DNA from: Euryarchaeota archaeon
GTDB lineage: Archaea > Thermoplasmatota > SW-10-69-26 > JACQPN01
Assembly (NCBI GenBank): GCA_016207515.1
Contig: JACQPN010000010.1
Coordinates: forward strand, 1-64,000
Direction: 5' to 3'
DNA: 64,000 nucleotides
The translations under genes were made by a program, and so were the position numbers. Of this stretch, positions 41,745 through 50,298 are shown piece by piece (the first letter of the stretch is position 1; each line of letters begins with the position of its first letter). The notes under the pieces are model-generated. The model was given only the letters and a program-made list of their open reading frames with translations, was not told where the DNA came from and made no database searches.

Positions 41745-42128
41745 CCATTCGGTGGGCGCAAGTGTTGACCGGTACGCGGTAGGAAAACGCGTTCTGTAAG
41801 GGTGGTCCGGCCAGATCGTCTTTGAAACCGCGGTGACACGGCACTGATTATCTTCCCCGATGGCCTAACGATGTCTGCCATCCAGACGGATGCGTTGGCG
41901 CGAGGACCGCCAGAAAGGCGCCGGCGCGAAGGACCCGAACAGCGCCGTGCAAAGAAGTAGATTGAGGAGGCCGACATCGGATCATCACCGACCACCCCTG
42001 GGGGAGCCCGCTCGGGTCCCCCGGGCCTCCCATCCGGGCGATAGGGGCCTTCGTGGAACCCAGCCATCTCTATGGGGAAAACATACTCACCACTTTTTCT
42101 ATGCCCGCGCCGTTTCCGGGTGGAGAGA
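41745..42128. other. Intergenic 384 bases, no gene seen
   Basis: No frame here carries protein-like features. The right end has AAACATACTC (about 42079-42088), a possible TATA box for the amidohydrolase gene, and GGAGAGA just before its ATG. No hairpin or repeat stands out. Confidence 0.5.
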
Positions 42129-43661
42129 ATGCCTTCCCAGCCTAGAGCCGACCTGATACTTTACAACGGGACCGTCTTCACGGTGGACGCGAAGGCGACG
42201 GAGGCGCAGGCGGTGGCCGTGGCAGACGGCCGCGTCATCGCCGTCGGAAAGGATCGGACGATCAAGGCGATGGCAGTCCCGAAGGCGAAGAGGATCGACC
42301 TCAAAGGCAGGTTCCTTCTCCCGGGTTTCATCGACGCCCACACGCATCTTGCGAAATACGGCGTCCTCCTTTCCCAAGTGCCCCTTGGCCAAGCGCGTTC
42401 CGTAGAAGACGTGGTGCGTCGCCTCGCCGCCGCCTCGTGTAAGGCCCCGCCAGGTGATTGGGTCGTGGGATACGGATGGGACGAGACCAATTGGACTGTC
42501 GCCCGCTATCTCACGAGAGAAGACCTCGACAAGGCGAGCAGCACACACCCGATCCTCGCAAGCCGCGTTGACCGCCACATGGCAGCCGTCAATTCCACCG
42601 CGTTGCGGCGCCTGGCGCTTCCAGCGGGTCTTCACGGCGTCGAGGAGATGGCCGGAACGGCGACGGGTGTTCTCAAGGAGAGCGCATGGGACGCCGCGCG
42701 ACGGTTGGTCGAACCGGAAGGAACGGATGCCGGCACGTTTCTTGACGCGGGCATCAAGGAGGCGGCTTCGCTCGGGGTAACGTCCGTCCACAACCTCGAC
42801 TGCGCAAACGACCTCGCGGCGTACGGCGCCGCAGAGAACGCTTCGCGCATCCGAGCCTACCTCATGCACGGTGCGGCCCAGATGGAAGCGTTGACTTCGC
42901 TCGGCGTGACCCGCGGCGTCGGAAGCGAGTTCCTACGACTCGGGGGCGTCAAGTTCTACGTGGACGGAAGCATCGGAGCGAGGACCGCCGCATTGAGAAA
43001 CGATTATGACGACGCGCCGGGGGTGCGAGGAGAACTGACCTACCGTTCCGACGAACTCGCGGAATGGTTCGCGAACTGCGACCGGGCCGGCCTCCAGATC
43101 GCGGCCCACGCGATAGGGGACGACGGGATCGAGCAGGCCCTCGACGCCTTTGACGATGCGGATGTATCGACGGAGGCTCGCCACCGGCTCGAGCATTTCG
43201 AGATGGCGAGCATCGAGCAGATGCGAAGAGCCGTCTCGATGGGGATACTCCTCTCCATGCAACCGAATTTCACGGGAGAATGGGGGAGACCTGGGGGCAT
43301 GTACGAGCGGCGCGTCGGGAAACGCGCATCCACGATGAACGCGCTCCGTACAGCCGTGGATGAGGGCGCCACCCTCGCTTTCGGGAGCGATCACATGCCT
43401 TTCGGGCCGCTCTATGGTCTCCATTGGGCAGTGAACGCCCCGTTCGATTGCCAACGCATCTCGGTCGAGGAAGCGCTCCAGGCGTACACGATCGGCGGAG
43501 CGTTCGCGAGTTTCGAGGAGATGTCCAAGGGATCGATCGAACCCGGCAAGGCCGCAGATCTCGTTGTCCTTGGAAAGGACCCGCGCGACGAACCGGAAAA
43601 CATCGACGCCATAACGGTCGAAATGACGGTCGTCGCTGGGGCCGTCACATTCAAGAGATAA
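42129..43661 (+). CDS. Amidohydrolase 3-family enzyme (YtcJ-like)
   Basis: 510 residues from the ATG at 42129, with GGAGAGA right before it. The N-terminal urease-type domain opens ADLILYNGTVFTVDA, and metal ligands appear as DAHTH. Later landmarks are VDGSIGARTAAL, RLEHFEMAS and GSDHMPF, where the Asp is a catalytic or metal-binding residue in the family. Its closest relatives hydrolyse N-substituted amides of small molecules; the substrate here is unknown. The gene stands alone. No signal peptide is seen, so it is cytoplasmic. Confidence 0.88.
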   Translation: MPSQPRADLILYNGTVFTVDAKATEAQAVAVADGRVIAVGKDRTIKAMAVPKAKRIDLKGRFLLPGFIDAHTHLAKYGVLLSQVPLGQARSVEDVVRRLAAASCKAPPGDWVVGYGWDETNWTVARYLTREDLDKASSTHPILASRVDRHMAAVNSTALRRLALPAGLHGVEEMAGTATGVLKESAWDAARRLVEPEGTDAGTFLDAGIKEAASLGVTSVHNLDCANDLAAYGAAENASRIRAYLMHGAAQMEALTSLGVTRGVGSEFLRLGGVKFYVDGSIGARTAALRNDYDDAPGVRGELTYRSDELAEWFANCDRAGLQIAAHAIGDDGIEQALDAFDDADVSTEARHRLEHFEMASIEQMRRAVSMGILLSMQPNFTGEWGRPGGMYERRVGKRASTMNALRTAVDEGATLAFGSDHMPFGPLYGLHWAVNAPFDCQRISVEEALQAYTIGGAFASFEEMSKGSIEPGKAADLVVLGKDPRDEPENIDAITVEMTVVAGAVTFKR

Positions 43662-43722
43662 CCTGGTCGGTCGTCATTGTGCCGGGTGTTTTTTCGGCAG
43701 ATCGGTTTCGGGCGCGGAAGGG

Positions 43723-43730
43723 TTTTATCA
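43723..43730 (+). promoter_or_regulatory. TATA box for the 43754 gene
   Basis: TTTTATCA is centred about 27 bases before the ATG at 43754, the spacing of a leaderless archaeal transcript. Confidence 0.6.
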
Positions 43731-43753
43731 TGGGGCCAAAAGATGCAGACTAG

Positions 43754-44029
43754 ATGATGAGCCCACCCTCGAAGCTGCCGCGCAAGGTCACGCGGCAGGA
43801 GTTCAAGAGCCTCATCGTGAGCCTCCCGAAGGGACTCTGTGCCTACAAGATCCCCGAAGGGCTCAAGGTGGAACGATTGGAGGCGGAAGACCCCGTCGAA
43901 ATAGCGATCGGCGACGTGAACGCGGAGAACCTCTGGTATTACGAAGAGACCGATGAAACGGACGCCCGCGGCGAATCTGTGCTGGCCCTACGCCGCTACC
44001 AGTGGGATCCCTTCGCCGGCATAATGTGA
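43754..44029 (+). CDS. Small acidic protein of unknown function
   Basis: 91 residues, apparently leaderless (ATGATG at the predicted transcript start). SKLPRKVTRQEFKSLIVSLP, then KGLCAYKIPEGLKVERLEAE, and an acidic centre (YYEETDETDARGE) suggest a compact alpha/beta protein. No signal, membrane segment or metal site is visible. I do not know the family. It is convergent with the transketolase genes, ending ten bases from them. Confidence 0.6.
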   Translation: MMSPPSKLPRKVTRQEFKSLIVSLPKGLCAYKIPEGLKVERLEAEDPVEIAIGDVNAENLWYYEETDETDARGESVLALRRYQWDPFAGIM

Positions 44030-44039
44030 TCGCCCGCGC

Positions 44040-44978
44040 CTATTTGCGGCGCGTCGCCAGCGCGGTCGCGCGCTTGGCAACCGCCTCCGGCGTGAAGCCG
44101 TGCTTCTCATACAGCCGGTCAGGCGAGCCGGTCTCTCCTAGCCCCTCGACGCCGACGAAGTCCACGTAAGTCGGGTGTTCCTTGGCGAGGACGCCGGTGA
44201 CGGCGGCGTAGAGGCCACCGGGACCCTCGTCGGCCGCCACCACTATTCCTCTCGTCTCCCGTCCGGCCGCCAGGATAGCAGCCAGGTCGACCGGTTTCAG
44301 GGTGGACGCGTTGATCACGCGCGCCGAGATGTCCTTACCGACCAAGATGTCGGCCGCCTTTTCGCAGATCGCCACGAGCGCGCCATGCGCCATGAGTGTC
44401 ACGTCGCCGCCTTCGCGGCGCGTCTCCCACTTGCCGAGGGTGAACCGGAACGAGGAATCGTGGATTATCGGGACAGGGTTACGTCCTACGCGCTGGTAAG
44501 TAGGGCTTCGAAGTCCCGCGAGGACCTGTGTTGCGGATTCCGCCTCCACCGAATCGGCGGGGGCGACCACCGAGAACCCATGAAGGCTCGTGAACACGGT
44601 CGTGTCCTCAAGGCACTGCGCGCTCTCGCCGTCTTCGCCCGTGTGCAGCCCGGCGTGCGTCCCCATGATGTGGACGCCGTAACCCGCCCGGGCAATCAAT
44701 TGTCTTACCGGTGCGAGTCCGTGGTATGTCAGGAAACAGGCGAACGTGGCAGGATGCGCGTTCCACCCGGCCGAAGCAAGACCTGCCGAGGTCGCGAGCA
44801 TGTCCGACTCCGCGATGCCGTGCTCTATGAAGCGGTCGGGGAAGGCCTCGCGGAACTTATCGTGGCGCGTCGAGCCCTTGAGTTCCGCGCTTTGCGCGAT
44901 CAGTCGCTTGTCCGCCGCACCCGCTTTGATGAGGCCGCGTCCATACCCTGCCCGCGCGGGCTCCATCGCGACGCTCAT
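44040..44978 (-). CDS. Transketolase, C-terminal subunit
   Basis: 312 residues. It has the pyrimidine-binding and C-terminal domains: DKFREAFPDRFIEHGIAESD, GLASAGWNAHPATFACFLTY, and IVVAADEGPGGLYAAVTGVL in the last domain. The glutamate in EHGIAE corresponds to the residue that activates the thiamine ring. It overlaps the N-terminal subunit gene by four bases (ATGA). Split transketolases are normal in archaea and take part in pentose and sugar-phosphate interconversion; a DXS-like or other transfer activity is less likely from the length. Confidence 0.9.
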   Translation of the reverse strand: MSVAMEPARAGYGRGLIKAGAADKRLIAQSAELKGSTRHDKFREAFPDRFIEHGIAESDMLATSAGLASAGWNAHPATFACFLTYHGLAPVRQLIARAGYGVHIMGTHAGLHTGEDGESAQCLEDTTVFTSLHGFSVVAPADSVEAESATQVLAGLRSPTYQRVGRNPVPIIHDSSFRFTLGKWETRREGGDVTLMAHGALVAICEKAADILVGKDISARVINASTLKPVDLAAILAAGRETRGIVVAADEGPGGLYAAVTGVLAKEHPTYVDFVGVEGLGETGSPDRLYEKHGFTPEAVAKRATALATRRK

Positions 44979-45823
44979 CGGGACGCCCCCCTAAGCTTCG
45001 CGTCGGCTGCGTCGAGCTCCTTGAGCGCCGCAGCGAATTCTTCCTTGTTCGGGGCTGACCCGTGGAAGCGGGGATTGTTCTCCATGAATGAGATGCCTTT
45101 GCCTTTGATGGTCTTCGCGAGGATCGCATTCGGCGTCCCATCGCGCGCGGTCGCCCTTGCGATGGCAGAGCGCAGCGCCTTGAGATCGTGCCCGTCCACT
45201 GCCTCCACGTCCCAGCCGCAGGCCTTGAACTTGGCCTCAAGGTCCAACGATTTAGTCGTCTCGACCCAATCGTCGTTTTGGACCCGGTTCTGGTCCACGA
45301 TCACTATGGTGTCGAGGCCGTGGTGCCTTGCCGTCTCAAGCCCCTCTTGGATGCTGCCCTCCTGCATCTCGCCGTCTCCGACGACGACGAACGTATGGTA
45401 ATCAAGATCGCGTCCGTTGATATCCCGTTCGAACCGCCGCGCAAACTCGAGGCCGTTGCCGAAACTGACACCGAGACCGAGCGAGCCTGCGGGAAACTCC
45501 ACGCCAGGCGTCTTCACCGTGGAGTGCCCGGGAAGCCCGCCGAGCGTCCGGTAGGTGGCGAGAGATTCGCGCGCGATGAAACCGAACTCCGCGAGAACGG
45601 CGTAGACCGCCGGAGACGCGTGGCCCTTGCTGATCACGATGCGGTCGCGCCCTTCCCAAGAGGGGTCGTTCGGGTCGTAGCGGGCGTCCGAGTAGAGCGC
45701 GAGGAGAATCTCGACGCATGAGAGGGATCCTCCGGGATGTCCCGATGCGGCCAGTGCCGTCATACGGACGATCTCGCGGCGGACCCGTACGGCTTTGGAC
45801 TCTAGGCTCCCCCCTTCCGTCAC
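44975..45823 (-). CDS. Transketolase, N-terminal thiamine-binding subunit
   Basis: 282 residues from a GTG. TPP-binding features are SGHPGGSLSCVEIL, SKGHASPAVYAVLAEFGF, and GDGEMQEGSIQEGLE followed by IVIVDQNRVQND, the GDG...N motif holding Mg-TPP. It is the first of the two-gene transketolase operon. A possible TATA (GAAATACC, minus strand near 45878-45885) lies about 58 bases upstream, leaving a leader of about 30 bases. Confidence 0.9.
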   Translation of the reverse strand: MTEGGSLESKAVRVRREIVRMTALAASGHPGGSLSCVEILLALYSDARYDPNDPSWEGRDRIVISKGHASPAVYAVLAEFGFIARESLATYRTLGGLPGHSTVKTPGVEFPAGSLGLGVSFGNGLEFARRFERDINGRDLDYHTFVVVGDGEMQEGSIQEGLETARHHGLDTIVIVDQNRVQNDDWVETTKSLDLEAKFKACGWDVEAVDGHDLKALRSAIARATARDGTPNAILAKTIKGKGISFMENNPRFHGSAPNKEEFAAALKELDAADAKLRGASR

Positions 45824-46336
45824 GGCGATGAGCGGTATCTTCGGCCCTCCTTTTCATCGTTGGCAAAGTCCTAGGGGTATTTCAGCCCGTAAGGCAAGCT
45901 TCCATTGGACTCGCTTCGCCTCGTCCACTTGTGGCCGCTCCCATAGCGCGTGACGGTCGCTTTCGGGGTCTTCGATCACGGGGCGAGGTCATTTCAACCC
46001 AGACAGCGGTCCTTCAACGCGCGCACTCCGCGACGATGGCCCTCAATTCACGCTTTGCGACGAAAGGCTAGTCGTCACTTCCAGCAAACAAAACGGATCG
46101 CCCCACTCAAGCGCTCTTCGACCAATAGGGCCTGGTGTTCGTCCAAGCGCCCGACGAGGTCACCGTCCGTCAGAATCACGATTCCAAGGGGCGACGGGCT
46201 GCGAATCTCACGATGGCCTTCTCCCTTATGTAGTCCGGGGGGCGCCGGCGGCCGACAGCCCTCATGTGACACTGGGCACGGCCACCGGGGCCCGTTCGAG
46301 GTACTTACGCGTCCGGTCCTTCCCTGAAATAGTACG
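45824..46336. other. Intergenic 513 bases, no gene seen
   Basis: Divergent spacer between the transketolase operon and the HTH gene at 46337. A long antisense frame (to 46836 on the minus strand) crosses it but has no protein-like features. Apart from the transketolase TATA candidate I see no repeat or RNA gene. Confidence 0.5.
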
Positions 46337-47005
46337 ATGCAGGTACGACACCTGATGAGTCTGCTCTTGGTCGAGGTCCGGCTTCCGGCAGGCGGGTGTG
46401 GTCTCGCGAGGGCCACGCGGGAGGATCCGGACGTCGACGTGCAGCTCATCGATGCGATCCACCACGAGGGCGGCGCGTTCACGGAGATATTCCGGTTCTC
46501 CGGGACCGGCGCCTCGCGGCTCTTTGAGAAGGTGTCAAGCCTGGACGCTCCACAGGGTGCTCGCGTCATCGAGAGCGGCCCGTCCTCGCTCGTCTGCGGG
46601 CTCGTCCGCCGCTGTCGATGCGTCCGTAGTGCTCTCGCCGCGCAAGGGTGGTTCCCGTTGAGCGTGCGCCTCAAGGGGGGAAGCGAGTTCGTGAGCGTGG
46701 CGGTCGGCGGGCGGGAGGACGGAAGGCGGCTGCTTGCTTTCCTCAAGAAGAGGTACGAAGGCTTCGAGCTCGTCCGCGTCTCGCCGCTTTCGACGCTTTC
46801 GGCCGCCTCAAAGGCACCGAGGCCGACGGCCCTCACGCCGCGTCAAAGGGAGATCCTCCGCGCCGCGGTGTCGTCGGGATATTTCGAACCGGCTCGTGGT
46901 GCCTCCGGTTTGGAGATCGCCCGGAGCATGGGCATGGACAGGGGATCTTTCGCGAGGCAGTTACGGGCGGCGCTGCGCAACGTCGTGAAATCCGTCGCCG
47001 AGTGA
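46337..47005 (+). CDS. Bacterio-opsin-activator type HTH regulator
   Basis: 222 residues. The last 55 residues are an HTH_10 domain: ALTPRQREILRAAVSSGYFE, then SGLEIARSMGMDRGSFARQL and RAALRNVVKSV. The first 150 residues form the sensor-like region common to archaeal Bat-like regulators (MSLLLVEVRLPAGGCGLARA, VDVQLIDAIHHEGGAFTEIF), with a cysteine cluster VCGLVRRCRCVRS. The cysteines could bind metal or sense redox state. It is encoded just upstream of a second regulator and the Kor-Hdr-Etf operon, so it may influence that operon, an inference from position. Confidence 0.8.
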   Translation: MQVRHLMSLLLVEVRLPAGGCGLARATREDPDVDVQLIDAIHHEGGAFTEIFRFSGTGASRLFEKVSSLDAPQGARVIESGPSSLVCGLVRRCRCVRSALAAQGWFPLSVRLKGGSEFVSVAVGGREDGRRLLAFLKKRYEGFELVRVSPLSTLSAASKAPRPTALTPRQREILRAAVSSGYFEPARGASGLEIARSMGMDRGSFARQLRAALRNVVKSVAE

Positions 47006-47079
47006 CTCTTCAAATAGGGTCCCCATTGTGGCAATCCAGCTTCATCCCCCCGCGAGCCCGTACGCCCGTCTAGAGAACC

Positions 47080-47457
47080 GTGACTTCCCAGTTGGGCCCG
47101 CTCGAATTAAAGCTCTTGGCATCGTTGCGATCCGTCGAACGCGCCACGGTCCGCGCCCTCGTCGAAGCCCTCAAGGAGCGCGGCGAACGAGTCACGTATG
47201 CGACGGCGAGCACTGTCCTCGGCAGGCTCCAGGCCCGCGGTTTCATCTCACGAGAAAAGGAGGAGCACCGCGGTTCGTTCCGCTACGTATATCGCTCGCT
47301 ACACAAGGAGGAGGAGGCGCTCAGGGCCTTCGCAAGCGACGTCGATCCCCTCCTAGGCACGCTCGGCATACCGAACCTCTCCTGGCCTCCCAGGGAGGTG
47401 ACCACTCTTGACGAGCACGGGGACGGGCGCGCCCGGAACTTTCGTCCCCGAGACTGA
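47080..47457 (+). CDS. BlaI/MarR-like winged-helix regulator
   Basis: 125 residues from a GTG. The winged helix is clear: GPLELKLLASLRSVERATVR, then ALVEALKERGERVTYATAST and VLGRLQARGFISREKEEHRG. This is closest to BlaI/MecI/CopY-type repressors, which lack an obvious ligand domain. It ends 65 bases before the first Kor gene, making it the likely local regulator of that operon. The C-terminal tail past residue 95 is poorly ordered (GDGRARNFRPRD). Confidence 0.7.
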   Translation: MTSQLGPLELKLLASLRSVERATVRALVEALKERGERVTYATASTVLGRLQARGFISREKEEHRGSFRYVYRSLHKEEEALRAFASDVDPLLGTLGIPNLSWPPREVTTLDEHGDGRARNFRPRD

Positions 47458-47521
47458 GTTCTTCCCACGGCCAAAACGACTGGCGCGTCCTTCGCGTGCC
47501 GCCCACGCTCCCCGCGCGCCA

Positions 47522-47779
47522 ATGGACGCCGCACGACTTCGTCGACCGGCCGGTCTCGTCCACGTGGTGAGAGAGAGATGCAAGGAGTGCGGCTTCTGTT
47601 GGGACTTCTGTCCGCTCGACGTCCTTGAACAAGGCGACGCCTCCAACGAGAAAGGGTATCACTATCCCCGCGTGAAGGCCGGAAAGGAAGCGGCGTGCGT
47701 GAATTGCGGCATGTGCGCCGAGGTCTGTCCCGAGTTCGCGATCTTCAGCACCGAGAAGGAGGTCGAGACCCATGCCTGA
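47522..47779 (+). CDS. korD: 2-oxoacid:ferredoxin oxidoreductase, delta (ferredoxin) subunit
   Basis: 85 residues from the ATG at 47522; the frame is open further upstream but would overlap the regulator gene. Two [4Fe-4S] sites are present: CKECGFCWDFCPLDVLE and CVNCGMCAEVCPEFAIF. In this enzyme family the delta subunit passes electrons to external ferredoxin. Its stop overlaps the alpha subunit start by eight bases. Subunit order delta-alpha-beta-gamma is typical of KorDABC. Confidence 0.88.
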   Translation: MDAARLRRPAGLVHVVRERCKECGFCWDFCPLDVLEQGDASNEKGYHYPRVKAGKEAACVNCGMCAEVCPEFAIFSTEKEVETHA

Positions 47780-48917
47780 GCAGAAGGCGGTGCTCACGGG
47801 GACGCATTTCATGAAGGGCGACGAGGCGGTCGTCGAAGGCGCCATCGCCGCCGGATGCCGTTTCTACGCCGGCTACCCCATAACCCCCTCGAGCGAGGTG
47901 GCCGAGCGGATGTCGAAGCGGATGCCGCGCGTCGGGGGAACGTACATCCAGATGGAAGACGAGATAGGGAGTCTTGCGGCCGTGCTCGGTGCTTCGTGCG
48001 CGGGGGCGAAGGCCATGACGGCAACCTCCGGGCCCGGCTTCTCCCTCATGCAGGAGAACCTCGGCCTTGCCATCATGATGGAGGCGCCGTGCGTCATCGT
48101 GGACGTACAACGGGGAGGGCCCTCCACCGGGCTCCCGACGCTCACCTCGCAGGGCGACATGCTCCAGGCGCGCTTCGGCAGTCACGGCGACTACGAGATC
48201 ATCGCCTACTCGCCAAGCAGCGTCCAGGAGATGTTCGACCTCACGATCAAGGCCTTCAATGCGGCAGAGAAGTACCGCACGCCGGTCGTGCTCCTTGCCG
48301 ACCAGGTGGTCGGTCAGATGACGAGCACGCTCATGGTGCCAGAGGAGGCCTCCATCCATCGCACGACACGCGCCACCCCGACGGTGGCTCCATCCTTGTA
48401 CAAGCCCTTCGACGCGAGACACCTCGTCCCCCCGATGGCGTTGGCCGGCGGAGGTTTTCGCGTCCATATGACAGGCCTGACACACAACGAGCGAGGGGCC
48501 CCGGCGACCAATGCCGAGGCACAAGAGCAACTCGTGCGGCGCCTCGTGAGGAAGATCCGCGAGAACGCCTCCGAGATCGTCGAGGTGGAAGAGCGCTTCA
48601 TGGAGGATGCCGAGGTGGCACTCGTCGTCTACGGATCCACCTTGGGTCCCGCTCTCGAAGCGGTGCGGCACGCACGCGCCGAAGGCATGCGAGTCGGGCT
48701 TCTTAGGCTCGTGACGCCATGGCCGTTTCCGCGCGAGGCCATCCAGAAGGTCTCGGCCACCTTGCGCGCCTTGGTCGTCGCCGAGGGGAACCTCGGTCAG
48801 ATGGTCCATCCCGTCCGCGAGTATGCGAAGTGCCCCGTCATCCACCTCGGCATACCAGGAGGACGGATGCTACGCCCCGACGAGATCCTCCGCACGCTCA
48901 GGGGGGTGGCGGCCTGA
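47772..48917 (+). CDS. korA: 2-oxoacid:ferredoxin oxidoreductase, alpha subunit
   Basis: 381 residues. It has the KorA pattern: GCRFYAGYPITPSSEVAERM, DEIGSLAAVLGASCAGAKAM, TSGPGFSLMQENLGLAIM and VDVQRGGPSTGLPTLTSQGD. These shape the active-site domain I and the CoA region of 2-oxoglutarate or branched 2-oxoacid oxidoreductases. The substrate cannot be fixed; 2-oxoglutarate is the most common in this subfamily. The C-terminal domain (LRLVTPWPFPREAIQKVSAT) completes the alpha subunit. Confidence 0.9.
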   Translation: MPEQKAVLTGTHFMKGDEAVVEGAIAAGCRFYAGYPITPSSEVAERMSKRMPRVGGTYIQMEDEIGSLAAVLGASCAGAKAMTATSGPGFSLMQENLGLAIMMEAPCVIVDVQRGGPSTGLPTLTSQGDMLQARFGSHGDYEIIAYSPSSVQEMFDLTIKAFNAAEKYRTPVVLLADQVVGQMTSTLMVPEEASIHRTTRATPTVAPSLYKPFDARHLVPPMALAGGGFRVHMTGLTHNERGAPATNAEAQEQLVRRLVRKIRENASEIVEVEERFMEDAEVALVVYGSTLGPALEAVRHARAEGMRVGLLRLVTPWPFPREAIQKVSATLRALVVAEGNLGQMVHPVREYAKCPVIHLGIPGGRMLRPDEILRTLRGVAA

Positions 48918-48928
48918 CGGAGGCGCAA

Positions 48929-49762
48929 GTGGCGACGCGGCACCCGAAAGACGATCTCCTTCGGGTCGCAAGACTTCCCCACATCTGGTGCCCCGGCTGC
49001 GGATTGGGAAACGTCCTGAGGTCCGTGGCGGAGGCAATCGGGGGGTCGAGGATACCCGTGGAGCGCCACGTCTGCGTCTCCGGCATCGGTTGCACGGGGC
49101 GTTCGGCCGGTTACCTCAACATCGATTCCTACCACACGACGCACGGGAGGCCCATCCCCTTTGCGACGGGCCTTAAACTGGCAAATCCCGCCCTTGAGGT
49201 GACCGTCATCTCCGGCGACGGCGATCTCACGACCATCGGGGGAAACCATCTCATCCACGCCGCCCGCCGCAACATCGACATCAACGTCGTCCTCGTGAAC
49301 AACTTCAATTACGGAATGACGGGCGGCCAGTTCGGGGCCACCACCCCGCACGGGGCGAGGACCACGACGTCCGGGTACGGCAACTTCGAATATCCTTTCA
49401 ACCTGCCCCTCCTCGTCGCGGCGGCGGGGGCGCCCTTCGTCTCGCGCTGGACCACGCTCCACGTGCGGCAGCTGCGGCGCGCCATCGAGGACGCTTTCGA
49501 GTTCGACGGGTTCACTTTCATCGAGGTCATCTCCCCTTGTCCTCCAGGCTTCGGGAAGAAGAACGGCTACGCCGACGCACTCTCGGAGATGAACCACTTC
49601 ATGGAGCAGGCCGTCGTGGACAACGAGGCCGACCTTTGGGAACTCGATCTTTCCATGAGGGCTGACGAGCCGTTGATCGTCGGCGATTTCAGACGCGGCA
49701 AGCGGCCCTCCTACGGCGAGGCCCGAAGCGAGATACTCTCGAAATCGGGGGTAACGCGATGA
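48929..49762 (+). CDS. korB: 2-oxoacid:ferredoxin oxidoreductase, beta (TPP) subunit
   Basis: 277 residues from a GTG at 48929 with GGAGG seven bases before. The cluster/TPP site is WCPGCGLGNVL, CVSGIGCTG, GDGDLTTIGGNHLIHAARRN and NNFNYGMTGGQ, as in KorB. A later ISPCPPGFGKKNG is typical of the subunit. It gives the thiamine-bound intermediate electrons to the Fe-S chain. It starts 11 bases after the alpha subunit and overlaps the gamma gene by four. Confidence 0.9.
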   Translation: MATRHPKDDLLRVARLPHIWCPGCGLGNVLRSVAEAIGGSRIPVERHVCVSGIGCTGRSAGYLNIDSYHTTHGRPIPFATGLKLANPALEVTVISGDGDLTTIGGNHLIHAARRNIDINVVLVNNFNYGMTGGQFGATTPHGARTTTSGYGNFEYPFNLPLLVAAAGAPFVSRWTTLHVRQLRRAIEDAFEFDGFTFIEVISPCPPGFGKKNGYADALSEMNHFMEQAVVDNEADLWELDLSMRADEPLIVGDFRRGKRPSYGEARSEILSKSGVTR

Positions 49763-50298
49763 GGACGGAGATACGCGTGGCGGGTTTTGGCGGTCAAGGA
49801 GTGATCACGATGGGGAAGATCCTCGGTCGGGCGGCGGCACTCCATGACGGCCGGCACGCTGCCCTGACGGAGGATTACGGACCTGAAAAGACCGGCGGCT
49901 GGAGCAGGGCGGACCTCGTGATAAGCGACGACGTCATCGGGTATCCTATCATCGAGAAGCCCGGCGTCTTCGTCGCTTTGTCCCAGGACGGGTTCGAGCG
50001 GTTCAGATCCTCCATGGACGAGGAGACGACGTTGATAATCGAATCGGAACTCGTGAAGCTCCCCGCGAGTTCGGAGCTCAGGGCCCACGCGATACCCGCG
50101 ATGCGCAGCGCCTTGTCGCTTGGCAAGAAGGTGGTCGCGAACATCGTGATGATGGGAGCGGTCGTGGAGTTCACGCGCGCCGTCTCGCCCCAGGCCGTGC
50201 AAAAAGCCCTGGGCGAGAGCGTCCCAAAAGGGACAGAAGGGCTGAACGAACGGGCCTTCGAAGAGGGGCGGCTCCTTGCGCGGGAGGCGTCACCGTGA
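49759..50298 (+). CDS. korC: 2-oxoacid:ferredoxin oxidoreductase, gamma subunit
   Basis: 179 residues. The gamma motif AGFGGQGVITMGKILGRAAA at the N-terminus, TEDYGPEKTGGWSRADLVIS and VVANIVMMGAVVEFTRAVSP agree with KorC/PorG. This subunit binds part of the CoA or nucleotide region in the complex. Start (ATGA) and stop (GTGA) overlap beta and the HdrA-like gene, tying the Hdr-type protein into the same transcript. Confidence 0.9.
   Translation: MRTEIRVAGFGGQGVITMGKILGRAAALHDGRHAALTEDYGPEKTGGWSRADLVISDDVIGYPIIEKPGVFVALSQDGFERFRSSMDEETTLIIESELVKLPASSELRAHAIPAMRSALSLGKKVVANIVMMGAVVEFTRAVSPQAVQKALGESVPKGTEGLNERAFEEGRLLAREASP

Noticed and set aside
41745-42128. Search for a small RNA between the Asp-box protein and the amidohydrolase
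   Set aside because: No strong stem, promoter-terminator pair or repeat could be found.
46075-46836. A 253-codon minus-strand frame over the intergenic region and the HTH_10 gene
   Set aside because: The plus-strand HTH_10 domain at 46337-47005 is clear, while this frame has no recognisable structure.
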